Source: a bacterium (lineage in GTDB: Bacteria; T1Sed10-126). From it: 64,000 bases of DNA. Shown here in pieces: positions 32,528 to 40,534 of the stretch (position 1 is its first letter; each line of letters starts with the position of its first letter). Below the pieces are notes generated by a model. The model did no database searches and had not been told where the DNA came from. It worked only from the letters and a program-made list of their open reading frames with translations. Made by a program: the position numbers and the translations under genes. The stretch spans positions 1 to 64,000 of the forward strand of contig PWHN01000083.1 in the NCBI GenBank assembly GCA_003554945.1. The letters are read 5' to 3'.

Positions 32528-32686
32528 TTCTATCCAAAACTCACCGTTTCAGCAATTCTCACGCCTCCTCAAAAAAACATTAAATTTTTTCACAAATTAA
32601 CTAAAGTCCCTATTTTTGGGGGTCGATAATAAGTAATAGGTCAGGGATGAATGCTTCAAAATTTCGTTTCAAGGAGGAGACGAGTC

Positions 32687-33541
32687 ATGATTACCCCACC
32701 AGGACTATCTCACGTCAACTCGACTGTTCCCTTTAGTAGTAAGAACAACAGCTTACCCAACGCTCAAGGCAGGTCCAACCCACCCGGTAGAGCCAAAAGT
32801 AATACGCTGCCAAATAATTCTTCTCGATCTTTGCTCGGCAGTCGCGATATACAACAGTTAAGTATTGCTCAACGGGCCGAGATGCTGCTCAACGTCGACC
32901 ACAGTTTCCACGGCGTTATAACTACTGAGGACGGCGATCGGCTTGAGTTCAGCAGCCAGCTCTCTTTCGAACTTTCCCACCGGGAGGAGTTCGAACTTCT
33001 CGCCCGCGAGAGCCAGAAATCGATTGAGCGCGCCTACGGACTGCGGGAACCGGAAAATAACGAAGAAACAGAGAAAAACGGCCTCAGTGGTGCGCAAAGA
33101 CTGGACGCTATGGTGCCTGAATTTGCCAACTCGGAAAACACCTCACAGCGGATATTCGATTTTGCCCGCTCCATGCTGCCTTTTTTCCTTGCCTCTGCCG
33201 ACCGAAACGGTAACAATGAGTTGACGGAGGAAAACCTTGAGGAATTTATGGAGATGATGCGGGACGCAATTGACGAAGGCTTCCGCCAGGCTCGCGATAT
33301 GATCCAGGGTCTTGCCCTGATGAACGAAGACCTGGGAGGGTTGATTGATCTCACATACGATAAAGTCCAGGAAAAGCTGGATAACTTTGAGGCCGAAACA
33401 CGGGAAGAGATTCAAAATAACGGTCAGCAACCCGAGGCGGAACAACAGCTCGGCGGCCGGCCCGTTGGAGCTCAAATCACTTCCAGCTACCAGATGAACT
33501 TCAGCTACGAGGCAGGAACAAACATCGAATACGCCGCCTGA
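32687..33541 (+). CDS. DUF5610-like protein with an EF-hand-like loop
   Basis: A 284-aa protein with a low-complexity N terminus (residues 1-60, Ser/Asn/Pro-rich). A middle segment MLLNVDHSFHGVITTEDGDRLEFSSQLSFEL follows, then a helical domain MLPFFLASADRNGNNELTEENLEEFMEMMRDAIDEGFRQARDMI. The loop DRNGNNELTEEN resembles a calcium-binding EF-hand. The overall pattern recalls DUF5610, a family of unknown function; assignment by eye. ATG 32687 is preceded by AAGGAGGAG; an upstream ATG at 32651 lacks such a site. Transcribed alone. Confidence 0.65.
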   Translation: MITPPGLSHVNSTVPFSSKNNSLPNAQGRSNPPGRAKSNTLPNNSSRSLLGSRDIQQLSIAQRAEMLLNVDHSFHGVITTEDGDRLEFSSQLSFELSHREEFELLARESQKSIERAYGLREPENNEETEKNGLSGAQRLDAMVPEFANSENTSQRIFDFARSMLPFFLASADRNGNNELTEENLEEFMEMMRDAIDEGFRQARDMIQGLALMNEDLGGLIDLTYDKVQEKLDNFEAETREEIQNNGQQPEAEQQLGGRPVGAQITSSYQMNFSYEAGTNIEYAA

Positions 33542-33583
33542 TTACAGCCTCTCCGAAAAGTCCCCTCTCCCCTGGAGGGAGAG

Positions 33584-33705
33584 GGCTAGGGTGAGGGGGA
33601 TAAAACGTCACAACCGTTGTTCGGCCTCTACGAGGCCTCTTCACCCCCACCTTAATCCTCCCCCCCTCAAGGGGGAGGAGATGTTTAACCCTTTTCGAAG
33701 AGGGT
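33584..33705. repeat. Repeat shared with 10615-10815
   Basis: The compact copy of the GGCTAGGGTGAGGGG...CACCTTAATCC...CAAGGGGGAGGAG repeat, preceded by CCCCTCTCCCCTGGAGGGAGAGGG. Non-coding. Confidence 0.8.
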
Positions 33706-33760
33706 CTAATTACAGCCTGCGCTCATCTGCATTTAAACAGCACAATACCGCTGCGGCAAA

Positions 33761-34657
33761 TTATATTAATCTCTCCGCCTCACAGTGGTTGTGTTCGTAT
33801 TGCAGGGTAACGTGATTAATCCCAAACTCTTCTTCCAGGAGCGCTTCTATTTTTTTCGTGATCTCTTCGCTCTCACTGATTAACATATCTTCAACCCTGA
33901 CGTGAGCTTCAAAGAAAGCATCCCGCAGAGTCAGCGACCAGAGATGGGTGTGATGAACCTCCCGAATCTCGGGAAGCGAGTTCAGGCGCTCCTTTATTTC
34001 TTCCAGTTCTAACTCAGATGGGGCTCCCTGCATAACAACATTAGTCGCCTCACGCAGTATATCCAGGGCTTCCCAGGCAACGTAAAGAGCGATTGCAGCG
34101 GTCAAGACCGGATCGAGCCAGTGCAGCTGATAGAAATATATCAGCAGACCGACAGTAATAACTACAAACGAGGAAAAGGCGTCGGCCAGCAGATGCATAT
34201 AGACGGCCCGGATGTTCAAACTTTTCAACCGTGACGAATGAAGCAGCAGAACTGCAAAGCTATTAGCTGCCAGCCCTACCAGGGCCACTGCAAACATGAC
34301 TCCGCCTCGAATCGGCCTCGGGGCAAGGAGACGATTGTAGGCCTCATACAGGAGATAAGCTACTATTAACAGCAGAACCGTCGAATTTATTACAGCCGCA
34401 ATTATCTCCGCTCTACGGTATCCAAAAGTACGCTTAGGATCTCTGGCCCGCTCCCCTATTTTCATACTCAGGTAGCTGATACCGACCGCCGTAGCATCTG
34501 AAAAGTTATGCAGAGCATCAGAGATCAGGGCCAGGCTGCCGGAAATAATTCCGCCAACAACTTCAATCAGGGTGATCAGCAGATTCAAACCCAGCACTAT
34601 TCCCAGTCGGATACTGATCGAATCGGTAAGCTGGTTGTGCTCCATTTTCTCACTCAC
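33761..34657 (-). CDS. Cation diffusion facilitator (CzcD/ZitB-like Zn/Co/Cd exporter)
   Basis: A 298-aa CDF antiporter with six membrane helices. The metal site in helix 2 is ISDALHNFSDA (Asp47, His50, Asp54) and in helix 5 HLLADAFSSF (His and Asp four apart), the Zn-type quartet. The cytoplasmic C-terminal domain contains VHHTHLWSLTLRDAFFEAHVRVED and ends with HVTLQYEHNHCEAE, a His/Cys-bearing metal-sensing tail as in CzcD. It exports Zn, Co or Cd in exchange for protons. It stands alone; no metal riboswitch or operator was recognised. Confidence 0.94.
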   Translation of the reverse strand: MSEKMEHNQLTDSISIRLGIVLGLNLLITLIEVVGGIISGSLALISDALHNFSDATAVGISYLSMKIGERARDPKRTFGYRRAEIIAAVINSTVLLLIVAYLLYEAYNRLLAPRPIRGGVMFAVALVGLAANSFAVLLLHSSRLKSLNIRAVYMHLLADAFSSFVVITVGLLIYFYQLHWLDPVLTAAIALYVAWEALDILREATNVVMQGAPSELELEEIKERLNSLPEIREVHHTHLWSLTLRDAFFEAHVRVEDMLISESEEITKKIEALLEEEFGINHVTLQYEHNHCEAERLI

Positions 34658-34715
34658 GAATAATCAACCCTGACTGCAATCATTTTCCCCGGTTTCATAA
34701 TCGTAATTTCACAAC

Positions 34716-35318
34716 TTAGACGAACTTAATATTTTTACTTTCGACCAGGCGTGCCTGAAAGAGCCAGTTCGCCTGATGCAAAGCGGCGTAATAGTCAAAA
34801 TCTGTCAGCGCACTGATTAAATCGACCGGATGTATAACCTCAAAACTACGCAGTGCAGCGCTGGCCGCGGTATAGTGAATACAGATATTTGCAACAGTGC
34901 CTGCAATTATTAACCCGTTTACCTCTTGCTGTTTTAATTTTTCCTCCAACTCTGTTTCAAAAAATGCATCGTAATGAGCTTTATCGATGATTCTGTCGTT
35001 CGCCTCCGGCTTCAACTCCTCAGCTATTTCCCAGCCAAAACTTCCTTCTACCACGTGTTCGCCCCAGACATCAAACTCCGGGTCATCCTCCCGGTGGGTG
35101 TCACGGGTGAACCAGACCGGCATACCGGCTGTCCGGGCCCTTTCTATCGTCTTTTTAATTTTGGTTATACTTTTCTCAGCTTTCGGATTGTAAAGAGCGC
35201 CGTCCGGGTGAACAAAATCATTCTGCATGTCCACTATCAACAGCAGATATTCGGCAGCAGATATTTCAATTTGCTCTTCAATTTCATATCCAGGCACTTC
35301 AACTTCCACAAAAATCAC
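34716..35318 (-). CDS. Isochorismatase-fold hydrolase, nicotinamidase-like
   Basis: A 200-aa cysteine hydrolase. Catalytic triad: Asp30 (LIVDMQNDF), Lys113 (DKAHYDAFF) and Cys146 (GTVANICIHYTA). The Asp73-x-His75...His88 set (RDTHREDD...GEHV) matches the zinc site of nicotinamidases. PncA-type enzymes turn nicotinamide into nicotinate for NAD salvage. It has about 20 extra N-terminal residues compared with small PncA proteins. It could instead act on another amide; the metal-ligand spacing favours nicotinamidase. Confidence 0.85.
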   Translation of the reverse strand: MIFVEVEVPGYEIEEQIEISAAEYLLLIVDMQNDFVHPDGALYNPKAEKSITKIKKTIERARTAGMPVWFTRDTHREDDPEFDVWGEHVVEGSFGWEIAEELKPEANDRIIDKAHYDAFFETELEEKLKQQEVNGLIIAGTVANICIHYTAASAALRSFEVIHPVDLISALTDFDYYAALHQANWLFQARLVESKNIKFV

Positions 35319-35523
35319 TCCCTCAACAGAAATTTCCCTGCCAACAATATTATATCCCCAAGCTTTTCAAAACAAAAACATCTTCTTTAACTATACTTGT
35401 CCTCCCCGTTATTCTCCAGAGAGCACTCGGAACCTGCCATACTAAAAACGTCGCCAATGAAATTTTAAGGAAAGGATATTCCAGCGGGAAAGTACAAGAT
35501 CTTGGGAGCAAACCACGAGCAAG

Positions 35524-35595
35524 TGGGGCCTGCAGGATTCGAACCTGCGACTTCTACCGTGTGAAGGTAGCGCTCTGCCCCTGAGCTAAGGCCCC
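35524..35595 (-). tRNA. tRNA-Val (anticodon CAC)
   Basis: A 72-nt cloverleaf on the minus strand. The acceptor stem is GGGGCCT/AGGCCCC, the D arm GCTCAGGGGCAGAGC, the anticodon stem CTACC/GGTAG with loop TTCACAC (anticodon CAC), and the T arm GCAGGTTCGAATCCTGC. CCA is not encoded. Confidence 0.96.
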
Positions 35596-35746
35596 CGGTT
35601 CTGCGAAGTTGCGAGCAGGCGAAGATGCGAGCGGGCGAAGTTGCGTAAATCAAAGAAACCTATCCCTTCTTATCCCACCCGCTCGTGCATTTAATCTTAC
35701 CGCAGAAACAGAATCGTTAAAAGCGGTTAAAAACCTCGCCCAAATT

Positions 35747-36736
35747 TTATCGGAGTTCTCGGGTGGCTTCGGCGAGGACTTCCATCTTGCCCAGGGCCTC
35801 GTTGACAGTCCTGGTTTTGAGACCACAGTCGGGGCTGATCCAGATTTGCTCGCGCGGCACAACGTCAAGCACCTTCTCAATCAGTTCACGAACAACTTCA
35901 CGAGACTCAACTCTGTGGTTATGAACATCAACAGCACCAAAGGAAAGATCCTTGGTAAAAGGATCATCTCTAAAAAGATCAAGCAGATAAAGATCGCTGT
36001 TTGTGAACTCAAGGTCAAAATTGTCGACCGGAATCTCAAGCATATCTGGGTAGATTTTTTCAAATTCACCATAACAGATGTGGGAGATGAAATAGGCGTC
36101 CTGCCCTTCAACAACCTGGCCAACCACTTCCTTCACCAGTTCCATCTCGTCGTGGCGAACCGAGCAGGCCGGTTCGTCAATCTGAATGATTTTACAACCG
36201 GCCTCAATCAAAGCCTCAACCTCGCTTCGAATAGCAGCAGCAAAGGCGCGCGCGGTCTCGGCACGTGAGGGGTAGTGTTCGTTGAATGTCCAGTCCATCA
36301 TGGTATAGGGACCGGTAAGCATACCTTTAACCGGGCGATCGGCATAATCCTGGGCAAAACGCCACCAATCGACGGTTATGGGCTCTTCCCAGACTATTTC
36401 ATCAACAACGATCGGTTTGCGATAATAACGGTTGCCATAGGAACGGACAAGCCCGCCAATTTCAAAACCCTGTAAATTTTCAGCAAAATAGGTGGCCATG
36501 TCACCGCGATATTGTTCACCGTCGACATAAATGTCATAGTCCAGCTCGTACTGTTTGTCGAGCCAGAAACGTGTCGCTTCACGGGCTTGTTCGTCTAAGT
36601 CATCGTCGGAAAGATCACCCTCGCGGTTCTGCTTGCGAGCCTCCTTGAGCTCCGGCGGTTTTGGGAAACTACCGACGGTAGTTAAAGGGAGATCGGGGAG
36701 ATCCAGACCAAGATTTTCTAGTTTTTCTTGACTCAT
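35747..36736 (-). CDS. Cobalamin-independent methionine synthase, catalytic (C-terminal-type) half
   Basis: A 329-aa MetE-like barrel. TTVGSFPKP at the start, TGPYTMMDW, IQIDEPA, then HICYGEF (His and Cys zinc ligands) and SPDCGLKTR (the third, Cys) supply the homocysteine/zinc site. It would transfer a methyl group to homocysteine. It is only as long as the catalytic half of MetE, as in archaeal-type core enzymes. The upstream gene encodes a paralogous barrel and its stop overlaps this ATG (TAATG), with CAGGAGG inside the upstream end. So the two probably act as one complex. The methyl donor is uncertain in such short forms. Confidence 0.87.
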   Translation of the reverse strand: MSQEKLENLGLDLPDLPLTTVGSFPKPPELKEARKQNREGDLSDDDLDEQAREATRFWLDKQYELDYDIYVDGEQYRGDMATYFAENLQGFEIGGLVRSYGNRYYRKPIVVDEIVWEEPITVDWWRFAQDYADRPVKGMLTGPYTMMDWTFNEHYPSRAETARAFAAAIRSEVEALIEAGCKIIQIDEPACSVRHDEMELVKEVVGQVVEGQDAYFISHICYGEFEKIYPDMLEIPVDNFDLEFTNSDLYLLDLFRDDPFTKDLSFGAVDVHNHRVESREVVRELIEKVLDVVPREQIWISPDCGLKTRTVNEALGKMEVLAEATRELR

Positions 36737-37725
36737 TAGTTTAAAACCTCCTGAAGTTTATCTCTTGTTTCAGCCAGTCTTTCAAGTTTCAAACGGGCGC
36801 GATCCCGGGGCAGATAGTCAAGACTACAGGTAAAGCTAACCGAATGGGGACCATCCGTCAAATTATCAGAAACCGCTTCAATTTTTTCTGCCAGCTCATC
36901 AGCAGTGGCGAGCTTGGTGTTGCGACCGTCAAGCAAGCCGAAACCAATACGTTTGTCGCTACCCCGGTCGGCAATGCAGTCAAATAGCTCCGGTCCGTAA
37001 GAAAAATCAAAAAGTAACATATCGACGGCTGTTTCCTGTAATTCGTCGTAAAGAGGGGCTGCGTCGCCAAAATAGGTGGCAAGGCGGACCTCGGTATTAG
37101 CGGCCGCTTCAACAATCTTATCGTTAAGGGGGAGCACCCAACTGGAATTAGCGGGGTTTTGCAAAAGCATCGGTTCCTCAATCTGCAGGTATTCTACCCC
37201 GGAGTCGGCAAGAACCTCAGCCTCGCGGGCCAACAGATCAGCATAATCTTCAGCAAGTTCGCGTTCACTCGCATAGTCGCTATCATCAATCTCGGAAAAA
37301 TAAGCAAGCGTGTATGGACCGGTTAAAATTACTTTTACCGGCTTGCTGGCTACCTGAGCGGCAAACTTATACTGATCAACAAGCATTGAGCCATCCCATT
37401 CAACCCGGTCGCGGACAATCCCTTCGCGGACCAGGTAATTGGTATCAAAGTAACGGACAAGACCGCCAACCTCAACACCCGAAATCTTTCCGCAAAGGTG
37501 GGAAATATGATCATACCAGCGGATCATACCGTCAGTTACAACGTCCAGGCCAGCATCCTCCTGTTCCTTAATGAGCTCCTCAACATAGGAGTCTTCTATC
37601 TCTTTAAGTTTCTCGGCGTCAATAGCACCATGATCGAAGTCGTGATGGGCTTGACGCAAACGCTGGGCGTGATCAGATTCACCAACGCGTGGATACATGC
37701 TATGGTTTTCAGCAATAATTTTCAC
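36736..37725 (-). CDS. MetE-like paralogue, probable partner barrel of the split methionine synthase
   Basis: A 329-aa protein of exactly the same length as its downstream neighbour and alignable with it: MYPRVGESD for the start, RWYDHISHLCG, LTGPYTLAYF, LQIEEPML and SFTCSLDYLPR. The zinc motif HxC...C is changed (ATYFGDA in place of HICYGEF), so it probably lacks the full catalytic metal site. It may play the role of the N-terminal MetE barrel. GTG start at 37725 with AAGGAGG. No SAM (S-box) riboswitch was found upstream. Confidence 0.8.
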   Translation of the reverse strand: MKIIAENHSMYPRVGESDHAQRLRQAHHDFDHGAIDAEKLKEIEDSYVEELIKEQEDAGLDVVTDGMIRWYDHISHLCGKISGVEVGGLVRYFDTNYLVREGIVRDRVEWDGSMLVDQYKFAAQVASKPVKVILTGPYTLAYFSEIDDSDYASERELAEDYADLLAREAEVLADSGVEYLQIEEPMLLQNPANSSWVLPLNDKIVEAAANTEVRLATYFGDAAPLYDELQETAVDMLLFDFSYGPELFDCIADRGSDKRIGFGLLDGRNTKLATADELAEKIEAVSDNLTDGPHSVSFTCSLDYLPRDRARLKLERLAETRDKLQEVLN

Positions 37726-37757
37726 TTCTAAATACCTCCTTGGAATAATTCGTGAGT

Positions 37758-37822
37758 TAAAAAGTGTGAAAGTTAGAAAGTTGCAAAGTTAAAAAGTGTA
37801 AAAGTTTGAAAGTTAAACAGTA
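37758..37822. repeat. Degenerate GTGAAAGTT tandem run
   Basis: Repeats of AAAGTTnnAAAGTTnnAAAAGTGT immediately upstream of the methionine synthase pair, the opposite-strand version of the run at 32467-32527. The following 37823-38106 holds GC-rich words (GCGAACTTGCGAGCAGGCGAAG) found in other gaps and no gene. Confidence 0.75.
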
Positions 37823-38106
37823 GAACAGTTTAAGATCAACTTCTTTTGGCAGTCTGATTACTGGGTGATTTCAGGAAGAGAGATAATATCTTTTTCGGCG
37901 GTGATTGTCCAGTGTTATTGGGGGCGGGGCGGTGGGGCGATAGGGCGAGCGGGAGAAAGTTCGCGGGGAGCGGGGTGTAAACATCGAACAGGCGAGCTTG
38001 CGAACTTGCGAGCAGGCGAAGAGCGAAGGTGCGAGAAGCGAAGAGCGTTTGGATAAATTTGGAATGATAGTGAAGACGCTGAACAGGCATAAGATGATTA
38101 TATTTT

Positions 38107-38637
38107 TTATTCGGCGGTGAATTTTTGGACGGTGAATTTTTTGTAGTCGACATCGGGTTCACCGGGGGGAAGTCCTGCTTTACGGTGCAGGGCGGCAAGC
38201 TGTTTTTCGACAGTATCAAGTCCCTCAAGATTAGGAAGAAGTAGACCGCGGGCACTTCCTTTTTGTGCAATAACCCCATATTTTTGAGGATCAAGTTCGG
38301 AAGTATCCTTAACTGGCTCGGGACAACTCAACAACGAGATCTCATACTGAAGATCACTTAGTTCCTCACTTCTGACCGGAGGAAACCGCGGATCACGGAA
38401 AGCGGCGCTAATTGCGTTAGTAATTATTTCTTCGGCGATATTCTCCTGTGTCGGACGGAAAGTTCCCATGCAGCCACGCAGGTCGCCTTCCTTTTTTAAC
38501 GTGACGAAAACTCCCTGGCGATCATTCAAGAGCCGGTCCGGCAAATTCGCGGGCGGATCTATAATATCCCCCCGTTCACAAAATGATTCAACAGCTCTTT
38601 GGGCCAACTCAATTACTTCTTCCATATTTATTAACAT
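38107..38637 (-). CDS. AMMECR1-domain protein
   Basis: A 176-aa single-domain protein of the AMMECR1 family with the signature LRGCMGTFRPTQENIAEEIITNAISAAFRDPRFPPV (residues about 53-88) and the later YEISLLSCPEPV and KGLLLPNLEG-like GSARGLLLPNLEG. The family is widespread in bacteria, archaea and humans, and its biochemistry is poorly defined; bacterial copies are often next to MEMO or radical SAM genes, which are absent here. The start could be 38637 or the ATG at 38625, which has GGGAT upstream. It lies 23 nt from the cyclase gene. Confidence 0.88.
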   Translation of the reverse strand: MLINMEEVIELAQRAVESFCERGDIIDPPANLPDRLLNDRQGVFVTLKKEGDLRGCMGTFRPTQENIAEEIITNAISAAFRDPRFPPVRSEELSDLQYEISLLSCPEPVKDTSELDPQKYGVIAQKGSARGLLLPNLEGLDTVEKQLAALHRKAGLPPGEPDVDYKKFTVQKFTAE

Positions 38638-38660
38638 CCCGGATTAAAGGTTGGTATTAT

Positions 38661-39677
38661 TCAAGCAACTCCGACGCGATCACGACCACCGTTTTTGGCC
38701 TGATATAGAGCACGATCGGCGGCTTCTATCAGGTCTTCGGGGTCCTTCTGACCGTCAGGGACCATGGTATGGGTGCCAACACTCACTGTCAGATAGTCGT
38801 CAACTGGAGAGTTCTCGTGCTCCATACGGGCGCCACGAATAGATTCACGAATATTTTCAGCAACCTGGCGCGCTCCACTGGCGGGGGTGGTGGGAAGAAT
38901 CGCGGCAAACTCCTCGCCACCGTAACGGGCCACCGTATCAGCGGCGCGGCGCGCGTTCGCCGAAATAATTTCCGCCACCTCTTTTAAGCACTCGTCACCA
39001 CGGGTGTGACCGTAGTTGTCATTATAAAGTTTGAAGTGATCGATATCGATAATAAGCAGCGAGAGAGGGGCATGCTTGCGGCGACAGCGATTCCACTCCT
39101 CCTCCAGGGCCTGGTCAAAACCACGTCGATTCATAACACCGGTAAGACTGTCAAAAATTGCCTGTTCTTCTAATCGCTGATTAGCCTTCTGCAAACGGTG
39201 CCGGGTGAGACGCAGCTCCTCCTCCAGTTGTTTGCGGTCATGAACGTCACGAACTATAGCAAGATAGTATTGGCCGGTCGACAACGGCAAATTTGTAAGA
39301 CTAATTTCAGCGGGAAAAGGAATTTCATCAGCACGCTTATTTGTCCACTCAAAATGCCGGGAGTCTCCTGACTCTACCTCTTCCAGCAAGTTTTTAAGCT
39401 TGGTTTCTGAATTTTGACCGTCGGCCTGCACAACCTGGGAAAATTCAACAAATGAACGGCCGGTAAGCTGCTCCCGCGAACAACCAAAAACAGCCTCGGT
39501 TTCCTCGTTACAATCAATTATTTCGGTCTCTTTATTGAGGATAAAAATTGGATTTGGAGCGACAAGAAAGAGGTTACGATATTTATCTATACGACGGCTG
39601 TTCAGCCAATAAAAAAGAGCAAGAATTACAGAAGTAACTGCTAAGACTACAACAGCTATCCCTTCAGTTAAGCCCAT
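38661..39677 (-). CDS. Membrane-anchored PAS-GGDEF diguanylate cyclase
   Basis: A 338-aa protein: one N-terminal membrane helix (residues 5-24), a PAS domain (about 35-150, LFLVAPNPIFILNKETEIIDCNEETEAVFG), a short coiled coil and a GGDEF domain (about 175-335). The active-site loop is intact (RYGGEEF), and RAAD five residues before it forms the inhibitory I-site. So it should make c-di-GMP and be feedback-inhibited. ATG 39677 has GGAAGG upstream; the longer frame to 40007 runs into dispersed repeats and is rejected. Confidence 0.92.
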   Translation of the reverse strand: MGLTEGIAVVVLAVTSVILALFYWLNSRRIDKYRNLFLVAPNPIFILNKETEIIDCNEETEAVFGCSREQLTGRSFVEFSQVVQADGQNSETKLKNLLEEVESGDSRHFEWTNKRADEIPFPAEISLTNLPLSTGQYYLAIVRDVHDRKQLEEELRLTRHRLQKANQRLEEQAIFDSLTGVMNRRGFDQALEEEWNRCRRKHAPLSLLIIDIDHFKLYNDNYGHTRGDECLKEVAEIISANARRAADTVARYGGEEFAAILPTTPASGARQVAENIRESIRGARMEHENSPVDDYLTVSVGTHTMVPDGQKDPEDLIEAADRALYQAKNGGRDRVGVA

Positions 39678-39862
39678 CTTATTCAACCTTCCATTTTTTG
39701 TTTCAATTTTCCCTGTAGATACATTATAAATTATCCTTGTGATCTTGAAAGGCTTTTTTTGAGGAGCGAGGCGCTGGGCGCTCAGCGCTTGGCGCGGGGC
39801 GTAAACTTCGAACCTGCGAACAGGCGAAGAGGCGCAAGACCGAAAATCAAGGTCAAAGTCAC

Positions 39863-39890
39863 TGGATTCCGGCTCGGAGGCCGGAATGAC
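39863..39890. repeat. GTCATT...AATCCA palindrome, inverted
   Basis: TGGATT-CCGGCTCGGAGGCCGG-AATGAC with the CGAAAATCAAGGTCAAAGT tail on the left. It is one of the units that inflate a spurious open frame upstream of the cyclase. Confidence 0.85.
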
Positions 39891-40001
39891 GAGCTTTTGG
39901 TCAAAGTCAAGGGAGGGAAACGTCCAGGAGCGCAAGGGGCGAGCTTGCGAACATGCGAACAGGCGAAAGTTCGGGAAAATCAAGGCCCAGAGCAAGATTA
40001 T

Positions 40002-40275
40002 GAGCACTTAATGAATTTGAATTAGCCCTGATAATTCACGACATCACAACTATCGTGAATTATCCGTCCGAAGGACAGCCGTTTATAGGCTTCTTGTTGG
40101 ATATTAAACAAAATATTACTATTGCAGTTATTTTCACAGACGGTAACTTACCAGTTGTTCTGTAAACGGCTGGGTTAACCCCGCCCATTTGATGAATGGG
40201 CGGCCTATGCATAAGGTTCATGCATAGGCCGGGTTAGCTTTCGGCTTTTGGCTTTGAGCTTTAAGCTGGTGTTTT
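40002..40275. repeat. Hairpin-rich element F (inverted partner of element E)
   Basis: The reverse-complement copy of 32046-32334, differing by a 12-bp deletion (no GCCC-AAA-GGGCC unit), a 3-bp deletion and about ten substitutions. Those in hairpins fall mostly in loops. Flanked on the right by a GTCATT-family unit (40276-40295). Non-coding; 40296-40534 has no gene. Confidence 0.8.
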
Positions 40276-40534
40276 CCGGCCGAGGCCGGAATGACGGTCG
40301 GCAGGTTAAGGGTGGGGAACGCCCAGGAGTGAAGAGCGAAGGTGCAAGAAGCGAAGAGCGTTGGAAAGTTCTGTTAGCTTTAAGTGAAAGTTTTGGAAAT
40401 TAGTCTTCGATAAAATATAATTTATGCGGCGATAATCATCAGATAAAAAGAGCGAACTTGCAAAGAAAATTTTTGTAAGGGTAAAATCGACTTATACAAA
40501 TTAGTTAACAATCAGCGGAGGCAGTGATTCTGTT

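Noticed and set aside
37726-37860. SAM (S-box) or T-box leader of the methionine synthase pair
   Set aside because: Only a GTGAAAGTT-type tandem run is present, with no aptamer core or terminator.
39678-40007. N-terminal extension of the GGDEF protein
   Set aside because: The extra 110 residues translate intergenic repeats; a ribosome site and membrane helix begin at 39677.
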